The notes beneath the pieces are model-generated. The model saw only the letters and a list, made by a program, of their open reading frames with translations. It made no database searches and was not told the origin of the DNA. Position numbers and translations under genes: made by a program. Positions 56,345-64,000 of a DNA stretch of 64,000 nucleotides are shown here, piece by piece. Origin of the DNA: CAWDLX01 sp046728155 (GTDB lineage Bacteria; Actinomycetota; Actinomycetes; Mycobacteriales; Micromonosporaceae); NCBI GenBank assembly GCA_046728155.1, contig JBKPDY010000016.1, positions 1 through 64,000 on the forward strand, read 5' to 3'. Position 1 is the first letter of the stretch, and each line of letters opens with the position of its first letter.

Positions 56345-57769
56345 GTGGCCATGGTCACATCGATGACGCGCGCTGCCCGGGGACACCGAGCGGTCAGTCC
56401 GTATTGGCTGAACGTCGCTGCGGTCCTTCGATGGCTGGTCACAAGCATCATCACGATGGCGGCTGGCGTCGCGGCGATGACGATGGTGGCTTCGGACGCA
56501 AGCGCGGCCGAACCGCTCGCCACAGTGCGGCCGTGTGCCAGCGCCCCCGCTCCGCAGCCGCCGTTCACCGGTACCCCGTGGCCGCAGCAGCGCTTCGACC
56601 TCCCGCGGCTGCACCGTCTGACCGATGGATCGGGCGTGACCGTCGCCGTGGTCGACTCGGGCGTCGACGCCCGGGCACGGCAGCTGGCCGGGGCCGTGGT
56701 CCCCGGCGCCGACACACTCGATCCGGCAGGCGACGGGCGCCAGGACTGCGTAGGCCACGGCACCGCGGTGGCGAGCATCATCGCCGGGTCCGAGGAGGCG
56801 GGCGCTGGCCTGCAAGGACTCGCCCCCGGCGTCCGGATTCTGCCCGTACGGGTGAGCGAGCGTATCGACAACGGGGCGGGTATCGCTGGCGCAGGGACAG
56901 TCGCTGACCTCGCCGCCGGCATCCGTATGGCGATCGCCGCGCACCCGCGTCCCGCGGTGGTCAACTTATCGATCTCAACCACCGTCGATGACCCGGCGCT
57001 TCGCTCCGCGGTCGCCGCCGCGCTCGCCGCTGACATCGTCGTCGTCGCCGCGGTCGGCAACAATCATGACGGCGGCGATCCGATCCCGTATCCGGCCGCC
57101 TACGACGGCGTGGTCGGCGTTGGCGCCATCGGCAGGGACGGACTGCGGGCACCGTCTTCCCAGGTCGGCCGCTATGTCGACCTCACCGCCCCCGGCTCGG
57201 CCGCTGTCGGGGCGTCTTCCGGCCACCGGCAGCAGATCGTCGAGGGGACCAGCTTCGCCGCCGCGTTCGTCGCCGCCGCCGCGGCGCTCGTCCGAGCCCG
57301 GTTTCCGACGCTGCCCCGGGCCGACGTGGTAGCCCGGCTGCTGGCGACTGCGGATCCAGCGCCGGGCGCTGTTCCGTCCCCTCAGTACGGATACGGCATC
57401 GTCAACCCGGTGCGGGCCCTGACCGAAGTTGTGACCAGACTTCGCGCCACCGCCGGACCGTTGCCGAACCCGGCCCTTGGACCGGGCCCCTCGCCCCGCC
57501 CGTCTCCCGGGCCGGACGGGGTCGTGATCGGCGCCGCGGTGACGCTGATCGCTGGAGCCGTCCTACTGGGAGCGGTTGCGGCTGCCATGCCCGCCGGACG
57601 GCGCAGGCGCTGGCGACCCGGCGTACCCGCGCCGGGCGCTCTGTCGGCGCCCGACCCGCACGCAGGAATGGCCGGCGACCGGACGGTGACGGCTGAGGAT
57701 TGGCAGCGGTCGGCGGAGGCGTTCGCGGATCTGGCCGACGCCACGATGATGCAGGCCGCGTGGCGGTGA
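56345..57769 (+). CDS. mycP: Type VII secretion-associated mycosin (subtilisin-like protease)
   Basis: A 474-residue membrane-anchored serine protease. An N-terminal signal sequence (about 25-55) precedes a subtilisin domain with catalytic D104 (VAVVDSGV), H138 (CVGHGTAVA) and S303 (GTSFAAAF). A Pro-rich linker and a C-terminal helix near 397-418 anchor it, followed by a cytoplasmic tail. Mycosins are part of ESX systems and cleave ESX substrates. The start could be GTG 56345 or the ATGs at 56351 or 56363. It converges with the WXG100 pair. Confidence 0.93.
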   Translation: MAMVTSMTRAARGHRAVSPYWLNVAAVLRWLVTSIITMAAGVAAMTMVASDASAAEPLATVRPCASAPAPQPPFTGTPWPQQRFDLPRLHRLTDGSGVTVAVVDSGVDARARQLAGAVVPGADTLDPAGDGRQDCVGHGTAVASIIAGSEEAGAGLQGLAPGVRILPVRVSERIDNGAGIAGAGTVADLAAGIRMAIAAHPRPAVVNLSISTTVDDPALRSAVAAALAADIVVVAAVGNNHDGGDPIPYPAAYDGVVGVGAIGRDGLRAPSSQVGRYVDLTAPGSAAVGASSGHRQQIVEGTSFAAAFVAAAAALVRARFPTLPRADVVARLLATADPAPGAVPSPQYGYGIVNPVRALTEVVTRLRATAGPLPNPALGPGPSPRPSPGPDGVVIGAAVTLIAGAVLLGAVAAAMPAGRRRRWRPGVPAPGALSAPDPHAGMAGDRTVTAEDWQRSAEAFADLADATMMQAAWR

Positions 57770-57867
57770 CGAGCGGGCAGTCAGTGGTACGTCAATCGCG
57801 CGAGGGCTGGCGTAAAGTAGGAGTGATCCAGCCTTCCCGAGATGTCCGAAGCAAGAAATCTCTAGAC

Positions 57868-58170
57868 TCAGCGGAACAGGCTGGCGTTGCGCCGCTCCGC
57901 ATCCTCGTAGTCCGTGGCCGACTCGTCGAGAGCTTGCCTGATCCGGCTGAGAATCGAGACCAGATCGTTCGAAGCGGCTCGCCAGGTGTTCTGCCGCTCC
58001 TCGTAGGCCTCGCGGGCCGGACCGGACCACGACGCCACGAGTGGTCGCGCCTCCGCCTCGAGCCCTGACAGCTGAGACCGTAGTGAGCTGACCACCATTT
58101 GAATATGATCGCCGGTCTCGCGCAGCCGGCCAACGTTCACGAGCAGCTGGCCATCGCCGTACATTGCCAT
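57868..58170 (-). CDS. WXG100-family ESX protein (second of pair)
   Basis: A 100-residue helix-turn-helix hairpin protein. The turn carries SWSGPAREAYEERQ, a W-x-G motif, between two long helices. Such proteins form dimers exported by the type VII system. It starts 18 bases after the other WXG100 gene. The C-terminal DYEDAERRNASLF resembles the YxxxD/E export signal. Confidence 0.93.
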   Translation of the reverse strand: MAMYGDGQLLVNVGRLRETGDHIQMVVSSLRSQLSGLEAEARPLVASWSGPAREAYEERQNTWRAASNDLVSILSRIRQALDESATDYEDAERRNASLFR

Positions 58171-58188
58171 TCTGATCCTCCCGTCCTT

Positions 58189-58494
58189 CTACAGTGGAAG
58201 CACGATGTCGTTGACCCGGCCGGCAGCGCTGTCGTCCGTCGCCGAGTAGACCTGCCCGGCGCTGCGGATGGCGGCGGCCGTCTCTCCGAGGGCCCGCAAC
58301 ACCCGTCCCTGGTCCTCCCCCCACGCCCGGCTGACCTGCTCGAACGACGTACCGCCGCGGCCCTGCCAGTCCTGCTTTACCGACTCGACTTCACGCAGAA
58401 GTGAGTTGAGGGTGGACTGCAGCGACTGATGTGCACTCTCGAACGCGTTGGCGACCTGGGCCATGACAGCAGCCTCGGCACGTGTGGTCGGCAT
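58189..58494 (-). CDS. WXG100-family ESX protein (first of pair)
   Basis: A 101-residue protein with two helices flanking DWQGRGGTSFEQ, the W-x-G turn. It probably forms a heterodimer with the product of the gene 18 bases downstream. The ATG at 58494 follows GAGGTG; an internal ATG (MAQVANAF) is possible. Upstream is EccB, 128 bases away. Confidence 0.92.
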   Translation of the reverse strand: MPTTRAEAAVMAQVANAFESAHQSLQSTLNSLLREVESVKQDWQGRGGTSFEQVSRAWGEDQGRVLRALGETAAAIRSAGQVYSATDDSAAGRVNDIVLPL

Positions 58495-58622
58495 CTCATG
58501 CACCTCACCAATCCGCCAGGCGGACTTCGCCGCATGGGAATCTGTCGAAACGTTGTGACAAGACCGTACTTGGTCAGCGTGCCCGGCACCAGATAGCACT
58601 CTTCGCTTGTGGATAACCCTCG

Positions 58623-59999
58623 TCAGGCCGGGACGACAACGGCCGCGGGATCGAGTGGATTACCCCTGGGTAACAGCGCGACCAGCGCCGAGGGCAGCTC
58701 CTGCGGCCGTACGCCTGAGTACCCGAGGGTCGCCAACACCGCGGCCGAAGGTACCGCGGAGAACACTCCAAGGTCCGAGACCACCCCCAACAGTCCACTC
58801 CCATCGGCCGGGGCCGCCACCGAGTCCACAATGGATCCATGGCCCGGTTGCACGGCGATCCAGTCCACCCCGGCGCGTGCCGCATGCGTCTCGCCGGCCG
58901 CCCCGGGGCGAGCCGTGTAGACGCTGAGTCGCGGTTGCGTCGCGGCGTCCACAAAGGACGCGCATACGCCCCCACGATCGTGTGGTTGGAGCAGATCGGG
59001 GGTCGTCGCGGGTGGCGCGGAGTCGCCGGTCGGCTCGAGCGAAGGCGCTTGCGGGGCTGCCGCCAGCTGAGCCGCGGTGAGCGCGACCGGCCCACCTCCG
59101 GCATCGTTGGCCGGATCGGCGAGCAACAGGTCGGCCTGAACCTGCGTAATGGCCGCTATTCCCTCGGGCCGTACCAGTCCGAACTGCCGGGCGCCGCTCT
59201 GGCTCGTTCCCACCACGACCTCGCCGACCCGATGGCCAGGTACAGCCGAGTGCCGGCCAGGCCCGACGACCCGCATCGGCGCGAGGTCGTCTCCCGCCGG
59301 CACCGCATTGAGCAACGCCGCGGCGATGGCGACCGGCGACCGTCCTCGCCAGGCCAGGGCAGTCAGCACGATGCCGGGGTCACGGATGGCGTACCGGTGT
59401 CCATGCCAGAGCAGGTGGTACGCCCCGGTCGGATCGACCGCGAGCACCGCGGCCCTCGGTCCGAGCGGTTCACCACCCTGTTCCTTCGCGACCGGTCCAC
59501 CGACCACGAGCAGCGACTCGGCTGATCCCGCTCCGGACCGTGAACACAGGGTCCACGCCCCGGTGAGCAGATCCCGGGCTGCGGGCAGTGGATCGGGCGC
59601 CCCGACGATCCCCAGTGGTACACCGCGCGGTACATCGGCGAGCGATGCATGCGAAACGATCGCAGTCGCCGGCACCGATGAGCCCAGGATCAGCAGCGCT
59701 GAGGCGTAGTTCAGAGTGGGATGAAGGAGACCGCCGCGGTACACGAACCGAGCACCCGTCTCCCGTTCGATGATGACCGAGCGGCCCTCCCGCCACGACG
59801 TGTCGTCGCCGGGCCGGAGCACACCGTACGCGGCGACCGCGGCGAGTGCCACGACGGCGACCATCACACCGGCGAAGGCAGCACCGGCGCCGCGGCCGAT
59901 CGGCGACCCGACGGGGTCAGGATCACGAAGCGCCAATGCGGCAGTTACCCGCTGCATCGTGAACTGATGCGCCCGCAGGTGTTCGGTGCGTGCGGCCAT
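58623..59999 (-). CDS. eccB: Type VII secretion core protein EccB
   Basis: A 458-residue EccB. The short N-terminal cytoplasmic part (TEHLRAHQFTMQRVTAAL, typical of EccB), one transmembrane helix near 38-60, and a large extracytoplasmic domain with R-x-x-x repeats follow. Conserved C74-type cysteines (CSRSG and CASFV) could form a disulfide. It is a core part of the ESX membrane channel. EccC, EccD and EccE are not in the window. The ATG at 59999 follows GGGAGGG. Confidence 0.92.
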   Translation of the reverse strand: MAARTEHLRAHQFTMQRVTAALALRDPDPVGSPIGRGAGAAFAGVMVAVVALAAVAAYGVLRPGDDTSWREGRSVIIERETGARFVYRGGLLHPTLNYASALLILGSSVPATAIVSHASLADVPRGVPLGIVGAPDPLPAARDLLTGAWTLCSRSGAGSAESLLVVGGPVAKEQGGEPLGPRAAVLAVDPTGAYHLLWHGHRYAIRDPGIVLTALAWRGRSPVAIAAALLNAVPAGDDLAPMRVVGPGRHSAVPGHRVGEVVVGTSQSGARQFGLVRPEGIAAITQVQADLLLADPANDAGGGPVALTAAQLAAAPQAPSLEPTGDSAPPATTPDLLQPHDRGGVCASFVDAATQPRLSVYTARPGAAGETHAARAGVDWIAVQPGHGSIVDSVAAPADGSGLLGVVSDLGVFSAVPSAAVLATLGYSGVRPQELPSALVALLPRGNPLDPAAVVVPA

Positions 60000-60080
60000 C
60001 GACCCTCCCAGATACGTCGGGAGGAAGCCTAGGGTAAACGGGTACTGCGCGGTCACGGCGTCTGTGACACGATCACGGCC

Positions 60081-60464
60081 ATGTTGGGCTACGTGTTGCG
60101 ACTCGTCTGTTCGGCGGTCGCCGTCTGGCTGTCGACGCTCCTCCCGGGAATCAACGTCACCGCGTCTTCGACCTGGGCGACCATTGGCACGGTCGTCCTG
60201 GTCGCTCTGATCTTCGGAATCGTCAATACGGTCATCAAGCCGATCGTCAAGCTCGTCGGCTGCGGGCTCTACGTGCTGACCCTCGGGCTCATCGCCTTGG
60301 TGGTCAACGGCCTGCTCTACTGGCTGGTCAGCTGGATCTCCGGTGAACTTGGCATCCCATTCCACGTCGACCACTTCTGGCCCGACGCGGTGCTCGGCGC
60401 GCTGATCGTGAGCATCGTCTCGTGGGGGCTCGGTCTGGTCATCAAGGACCGGGGCGAGTCCTGA
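60081..60464 (+). CDS. Phage holin-family (PF04020-like) membrane protein
   Basis: A 127-residue protein with four predicted helices. Its first helix and the LPGINVTASSTWATIGTVV segment, then FGIVNTVIKPIVKLV and LGLIALVVNGLLYWLVSWI, match the small four-helix family often annotated as phage holin family 4. It is a normal chromosomal membrane protein in actinobacteria, so no phage link is implied. Confidence 0.88.
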   Translation: MLGYVLRLVCSAVAVWLSTLLPGINVTASSTWATIGTVVLVALIFGIVNTVIKPIVKLVGCGLYVLTLGLIALVVNGLLYWLVSWISGELGIPFHVDHFWPDAVLGALIVSIVSWGLGLVIKDRGES

Positions 60465-60662
60465 GCAGGCTGTGTTCGAGACTCGTGCATGATCTCCGGA
60501 CCACCTGTCCCAGCGGATCGGCACGACCGGTGGAGTGCGCCTTAGCGGCCAGGCCCGGCGTGTCCTTCCAAAGGAGGCCGGCGACCCAGCACGGCCGATC
60601 GGGGTCGTACGCGTGCACGTCGCTGCCGATTCCGATCCGCGGGATGCGCACACCGACCGGTC

Positions 60663-60814
60663 CACACGCGGTGCCGCCGCGGACAACCGGCCGAAGATCG
60701 GTGGTCCGGCATCCGAAATGACGCACGTGGAGTAGAACCGAGAATTTGCAACAGGCGTACGTGGCGGCCCTTCTGATCCCAACCACGATCTTGAAGCTAT
60801 TCCCAGTATGTGGA
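60663..60814. repeat. Mosaic copy C of the palindromic repeat family
   Basis: The 455-base gap between the holin-like gene and rarD (60465-60919) has no protein gene. It holds a variant repeat: CGAAGATCGGTG as in copy B, then AGAATTTGCAACAGGC as in the second units after copies A and B, then TTCTGATCC, CGATCTTG and TTCCCAGTATGTGGA as the right end of copy B. It appears to combine both repeat types. Confidence 0.65.
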
Positions 60815-60919
60815 CACGACGGCGGCAGACACTCCCGTCGTCGGATGGTGCCGGCCGCGCCAGGTGATATCTCACACACATAAGGACCACGCTGCTCGCG
60901 GAGCCTTACCGTTGAGTTC

Positions 60920-61840
60920 ATGGGTCGGGCGCGGACGGGCTACCTGTTCGGTGTCGCGGCCTATCTGAGCTGGGGTCTGTTTCCGCTCTATTGGAAGCTG
61001 CTCGCGCCCGCCGGACCGATCGAGATCCTCGCCCATCGCATCGTGTGGTCATTCGTCCTGGTCGCTGTCGTGGTGTCGATTGGCCGCCGCTGGGGCGCGA
61101 TCCGGGCGCTGCTCCGGCAGCCGCGCCGGCTGGGCCTTATCGGCGTTGCATCGGTCCTGATCGCGGTGAACTGGGGCACGTACATCTACGGCGTCGGCTC
61201 CGGCAGGGTCGTGGAGACCTCGCTCGGCTACTTCATCAACCCGCTCGTGACGGTCCTGCTGGGGGTCTTCGTCCTCAGTGAGCGGCTGCGCACTGTGCAG
61301 TGGATCGCGATTGGGGTCGGCGCCATCGCCGTTGGTGTCCTGACGGTTGACTACGGACACGTGCCCTACCTGGCCCTGACCCTCGCGGTGACGTTCGGTC
61401 TCTACGGGCTCGTGAAGAAGCGGCTCGGTGTCGCGGCCGCGGACGGCTTGACGGTGGAGTCTGGCGCTCTGGCTCTGCCGGCCCTGGTGTATCTGACGAT
61501 TCTCGGCACACGTGGCGACGCCACCTTCGGCGTGGGCGGGATTCACACCGTTCTGCTGATTGTCGGGGGAGCCGTCACCGCGGTGCCGCTGCTGTTGTTC
61601 GCCGGTGCGGCCAACCGGATTCCGTTGTCAACTATCGGACTGTTGCAGTACCTCGCACCGATCCTGCAACTGGCCTGCGGGGTCTTGGTGTTCGGCGAGC
61701 CGATGCCGACGGCGCGACTTGTTGGATTCGCCCTCGTATGGCTGGCCCTGGCCATCTTCGTGTGGGACGGCGTCCGACGGGTCCGGGTCGATGCGCGCCG
61801 GAACGCGGTCGTCGCCGAGCCGGCGCCCGCTCATCTCTGA
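60920..61840 (+). CDS. rarD: EamA-family transporter RarD-like
   Basis: A 306-residue protein with about ten helices. The start GRARTGYLFGVAAYLSWGLFPLYWKLL and LAHRIVWSFVLV are typical of RarD, and ETSLGYFINPLVTVLLGV and LQYLAPILQL complete the family pattern. It is a predicted metabolite exporter of the DMT superfamily; the chloramphenicol-sensitivity role in E. coli is not proved. The start is ATG with a weak SD. Confidence 0.92.
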   Translation: MGRARTGYLFGVAAYLSWGLFPLYWKLLAPAGPIEILAHRIVWSFVLVAVVVSIGRRWGAIRALLRQPRRLGLIGVASVLIAVNWGTYIYGVGSGRVVETSLGYFINPLVTVLLGVFVLSERLRTVQWIAIGVGAIAVGVLTVDYGHVPYLALTLAVTFGLYGLVKKRLGVAAADGLTVESGALALPALVYLTILGTRGDATFGVGGIHTVLLIVGGAVTAVPLLLFAGAANRIPLSTIGLLQYLAPILQLACGVLVFGEPMPTARLVGFALVWLALAIFVWDGVRRVRVDARRNAVVAEPAPAHL

Positions 61841-61944
61841 TTCGGAATCTTGAATCGTCAGACACCGCGTTGACGTGCGAGTCCACCTAGGGTTGAGTGG
61901 CTGCTGGTAATCCTCGCATCACCCGTGAGAGGAGAGTCAGACCC

Positions 61945-62736
61945 GTGGCGCCGCGGCACCCTCATGGCGAACCGTCGGACCTGATCCGTAGCGTCTCCCG
62001 TGCTCTACGCGTACTGGAGGCGGTCGGTCAGACCCCGCGGGGCCTGACGGTGAAGCAGATCGCCCGCCGGTGCGAGCTGACCACCGCGACGACGTACCAC
62101 CTCATCCGCACGCTCGCGTACGAGGGCTACGTGGCCCGGCGCGAGGACGGGACGTACGTGGTGGGCCTCGAGGTGGCCGACCGCTTCCGCGAGTTGGTGG
62201 CGGCATTCCAGGGTCCGCCGACAGTCGGGGAAGCACTTCGAACCGCGTCCAACGAGTCGGGGTTGAGCCACTACCTGGGCACATTCGTCGGTGGGCAGGT
62301 GGTGCTGGCCGGCGCCGCCGAAGGGCCGCAGTCACCGTACCTGGACGATCTGGTTCCGGGTTTCGACGACGGGGCCCACGCGACCGCGCTCGGTAAGGCT
62401 CTGCTCGCCACCCTCACCCACGACCAGCGGCTGCGCTATCTCAAGGACTGGGGGATGCGCCCGTACACCTCGTCCACGCTGACCCAGCCCGAGGCACTCG
62501 AGGCCGACCTCGCCATCGGCGAGCGGCGGGGCATGCAGATCGAGGTCTCGCAGTACCGCCCCGGAGTTGCGTGCGCCGCCGTGATCGTCCGAGCCGACCG
62601 CGATCCCGAGCGCCGGTACGTGCTAGCGACTGCCATGCCAGCCGAACGGCTTGTTGAGTCGGCCCACGAGATCCGGGCCCATCTCGTCGGCGCCGCCCGT
62701 AACGTGGCCGCCGCGATGGAGACCGAGATGACGTGA
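61945..62736 (+). CDS. IclR-family transcriptional regulator
   Basis: A 263-residue regulator. The N-terminal winged helix contains SRALRVLEAVGQTPRGLTV and CELTTATTYHLIRTL (about 12-60), then an IclR ligand domain with GFDDGAHATALGKALLATL near 140-160. GTG 61945 is preferred over an upstream GTG at 61897 because GGAG lies 10 bases before it. The ligand is unknown. Its stop opens a 66-bp tandem repeat. Confidence 0.93.
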   Translation: MAPRHPHGEPSDLIRSVSRALRVLEAVGQTPRGLTVKQIARRCELTTATTYHLIRTLAYEGYVARREDGTYVVGLEVADRFRELVAAFQGPPTVGEALRTASNESGLSHYLGTFVGGQVVLAGAAEGPQSPYLDDLVPGFDDGAHATALGKALLATLTHDQRLRYLKDWGMRPYTSSTLTQPEALEADLAIGERRGMQIEVSQYRPGVACAAVIVRADRDPERRYVLATAMPAERLVESAHEIRAHLVGAARNVAAAMETEMT

Positions 62737-62865
62737 GCGCGAGGAGGCGAGCGCCAGCGAGACCCCCGCAGCTTGCGAACGGTCCTGGGCCAGATGACGT
62801 GAGCGCGAGGAGGCGAGCGCCAGCGAGACCCCCGCAGCTTGCGAACGGTCCTGGGCCAGATGACG
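62734..62865. repeat. 66-bp tandem duplication at the iclR stop codon
   Basis: Two near-identical units, 62734-62799 and 62800-62865, each starting TGAGCGCGAGGAGGCGAGCG and containing CCCGCAGCTTGCGAACGGTC. The first base triplet of the first unit is the iclR stop. The core resembles the 62-bp tandem repeats at 25727-25874, so both belong to one dispersed family. Confidence 0.92.
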
Positions 62866-62955
62866 TGAGGTGCGCAACCCGGTGAACCGGAGATGGCGTC
62901 GCGACGTGACATGGACCGTCAAGGAATCCTGTAAGGACCAGCCCGAGAGGCACAG

Positions 62956-63471
62956 TTGCCGGACGACGATGACGTGCTCATCAGGGCGTTGCAGGCCGAA
63001 CACGGGGATGCCCTCTTCGCCCACGCACTGAGGCTCTGCGACGGCGACCGGCAGCGCGCGGAGGATCTCGTACAGGAGATCCTGTTGCGGGCGTGGCGGC
63101 ATCCCGAGGCGCTCGACCCGGCGCGGGGGTCGGCCCGGGCGTGGCTGTTCACCACGGCTCGGCATCTGGCCATCGACGCCTGGCGCCGCCGGGAGGCGCG
63201 GGTGGGAGAGGTCTTCACCGACTCGCCGCCCGAACCGCGAAGTGACCTCGACGAGACGGACCGGGCCGTGGAGGCCTGGACGATCGAGGAGGCGCTCGGC
63301 CAACTCTCTCCCGCGCACCGGGATGTGCTGGTGGAGTGCTTCTACCGCGGACGCTCGGTCGCTGAGGCGGCCACCGTGCTCGGGATACCGCCGGGGACGG
63401 TCAAGTCGCGCACGCACTACGCGATGCGGGCGCTCAAATTGGTGCTGGAAGAGATGGGGGTGACCCGATGA
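62956..63471 (+). CDS. ECF-subfamily RNA polymerase sigma factor
   Basis: A 171-residue sigma factor. Region 2 is LFAHALRLCDGDRQRAEDLVQEILLRAW (about 20-47) and region 4 includes QLSPAHRDVLVECFYRGRSVAEAATVLGIPPGTVKSR near 115-150. It directs RNA polymerase to stress or envelope promoters. The TTG at 62956 follows GAGAGG. Its TGA overlaps the anti-sigma ATG (ATGA), so the two are coupled. Confidence 0.93.
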   Translation: MPDDDDVLIRALQAEHGDALFAHALRLCDGDRQRAEDLVQEILLRAWRHPEALDPARGSARAWLFTTARHLAIDAWRRREARVGEVFTDSPPEPRSDLDETDRAVEAWTIEEALGQLSPAHRDVLVECFYRGRSVAEAATVLGIPPGTVKSRTHYAMRALKLVLEEMGVTR

Positions 63472-64000
63472 CGTGTGAGCATGCGCTCGAGGACGGCGCG
63501 TACGTCCTCGGCGCCCTTTCACCCGCCGAGCGGGCCGAATTCGAGCGGCACCTCTCCGGATGTGCCTCCTGCCGTGAGTCGGTGGCCAATCTCGCCGTAC
63601 TCCCCGGACTGCTCGGCCGGCTCGACCCGGCCAGAGCGGTGGCGCTGAGGGAAGATCAGGCCCCCGTGGCCATACCAGCGACCGTGCTGCAACGAGTGCT
63701 GACCGCGGCCGGGCGGCAGCGTCGCCGGGCCCGCCGCCGGCGCACCGTGCTCGCCACGACGCTGGCCGCGGTCGTGATGGTTCTCCTGGTGGGGGTCGGC
63801 GTGGCCGTGCACCTGCGCGACGTGCAGCCCTCGCCGCCGATCGCGATGAGTGCGATGCGCCCGGCCTCGGCGGAATGGATACCGGTGGGCGCCGACGTGG
63901 GCGTCGTCCCCGACGCCGGCGGCTCGAGGCTCGTCATGACGTGCTGGTACGCAAGTGGGTACGAGGGCCGCTGGGTTCTTCGCCTCGTGGTCATCCCGCG
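63468..64000 (+). CDS. Zinc-finger anti-sigma factor (partial, runs off the window)
   Basis: The first 177 codons of an anti-sigma factor; the 3' end is outside the window. The ZAS motif is present as C3, H5 and then H28-SGC-ASC (HLSGCASC) near residues 28-35. A transmembrane helix at about 93-113 follows a basic stretch (RRRARRRR), and an extracytoplasmic domain begins after it. It should hold the coupled ECF sigma factor at the membrane until a signal arrives. Confidence 0.93.
   Translation, partial: MTCEHALEDGAYVLGALSPAERAEFERHLSGCASCRESVANLAVLPGLLGRLDPARAVALREDQAPVAIPATVLQRVLTAAGRQRRRARRRRTVLATTLAAVVMVLLVGVGVAVHLRDVQPSPPIAMSAMRPASAEWIPVGADVGVVPDAGGSRLVMTCWYASGYEGRWVLRLVVIP

Noticed and set aside
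60081..60464. Prophage remnant suggested by the holin-family name
   Set aside because: The four-helix family is a common chromosomal membrane protein, and no other phage gene is nearby.

Overview
The window is a continuous piece of chromosome from a high-GC actinomycete. Support for this: the 16S rRNA leader, an ECF sigma factor with a zinc anti-sigma partner, paired ClpP1/ClpP2, a bldG-type STAS/anti-sigma pair, a Tad pilus operon with a DUF4244 pilin, a 6C RNA and part of an ESX (type VII secretion) locus. The SseB-like ESX protein, the MFS-thymidylate kinase fusion and the gene order around topA suggest a spore-forming lineage such as Micromonosporaceae. That assignment is inference. There is no prophage, integrase, transposase or CRISPR array; most of the window looks like core genome.

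Layout. 1-902: 5' end of a 16S rRNA gene on the minus strand with its leader and promoters. 903-2057: small membrane protein and a GNAT. 2071-8286 (minus): tig, clpP1, clpP2, clpX, then a drug/metabolite transporter and a nitrilase-family amidase; tRNA-Pro lies upstream of tig, and tRNA-Gly faces the other way. 9017-17443: secreted mannanase-like GH5, a YtrA-type regulator plus ABC transporter cassette, acetate kinase, two hypotheticals, an Eis-like acetyltransferase. 17483-20742: NHEJ module, with LigD polymerase and ligase domains as separate genes, divergent from ku. 20774-29202 (minus): acyl-CoA ligase, DUF2231-like protein, tRNA-Thr, a RicT-like PSP1 protein, a YbaB/WXG-like operon, holB and MFS-tmk. 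29752-33199: PLP enzyme, TetR and FAD-linked sugar-lactone oxidase. 33675-47609 (mostly minus): topA, methyltransferase, proton-pumping pyrophosphatase, bldG/anti-sigma pair, Tad operon and ssd. 47988-53944: 6C RNA, HAD phosphatase, degenerate Fic-like protein, acs and an alpha/beta hydrolase. 53982-59999: ESX genes (SseB-like, mycosin, two WXG100 proteins, EccB). 60081-64000: holin-like membrane protein, RarD, IclR regulator, ECF sigma and anti-sigma. Gene order from holB/tmk/topA through hppA, bldG, tad and ssd to acs resembles Streptomyces and, in part, Mycobacterium.

The most unusual signal is a family of near-identical small ORFs. Each has its own Shine-Dalgarno and ends with a stop codon overlapping the start (ATGA) of an unrelated gene: clpP2, ku and acs. 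These 44-residue ORFs (106 residues before ku, where 33-bp tandem repeats are inserted) begin MSEPTAS/MTEPTAS and end near RGGEQ. They look like portable, translationally coupled leader cistrons. The window also holds 110-bp palindromic repeats resembling MITEs, a 62/66-bp tandem-repeat family, a triplicated SD-plus-GTG start region before a membrane-protein gene, three degenerate repeats between clpP2 and clpX, and a 6C RNA with a possible third C-rich loop.

Many start codons were moved inward from the longest open frame, to the position with a Shine-Dalgarno, a 4-base overlap with the previous gene, or the family's normal N-terminus. All functions are inferred from motifs, without database searches.
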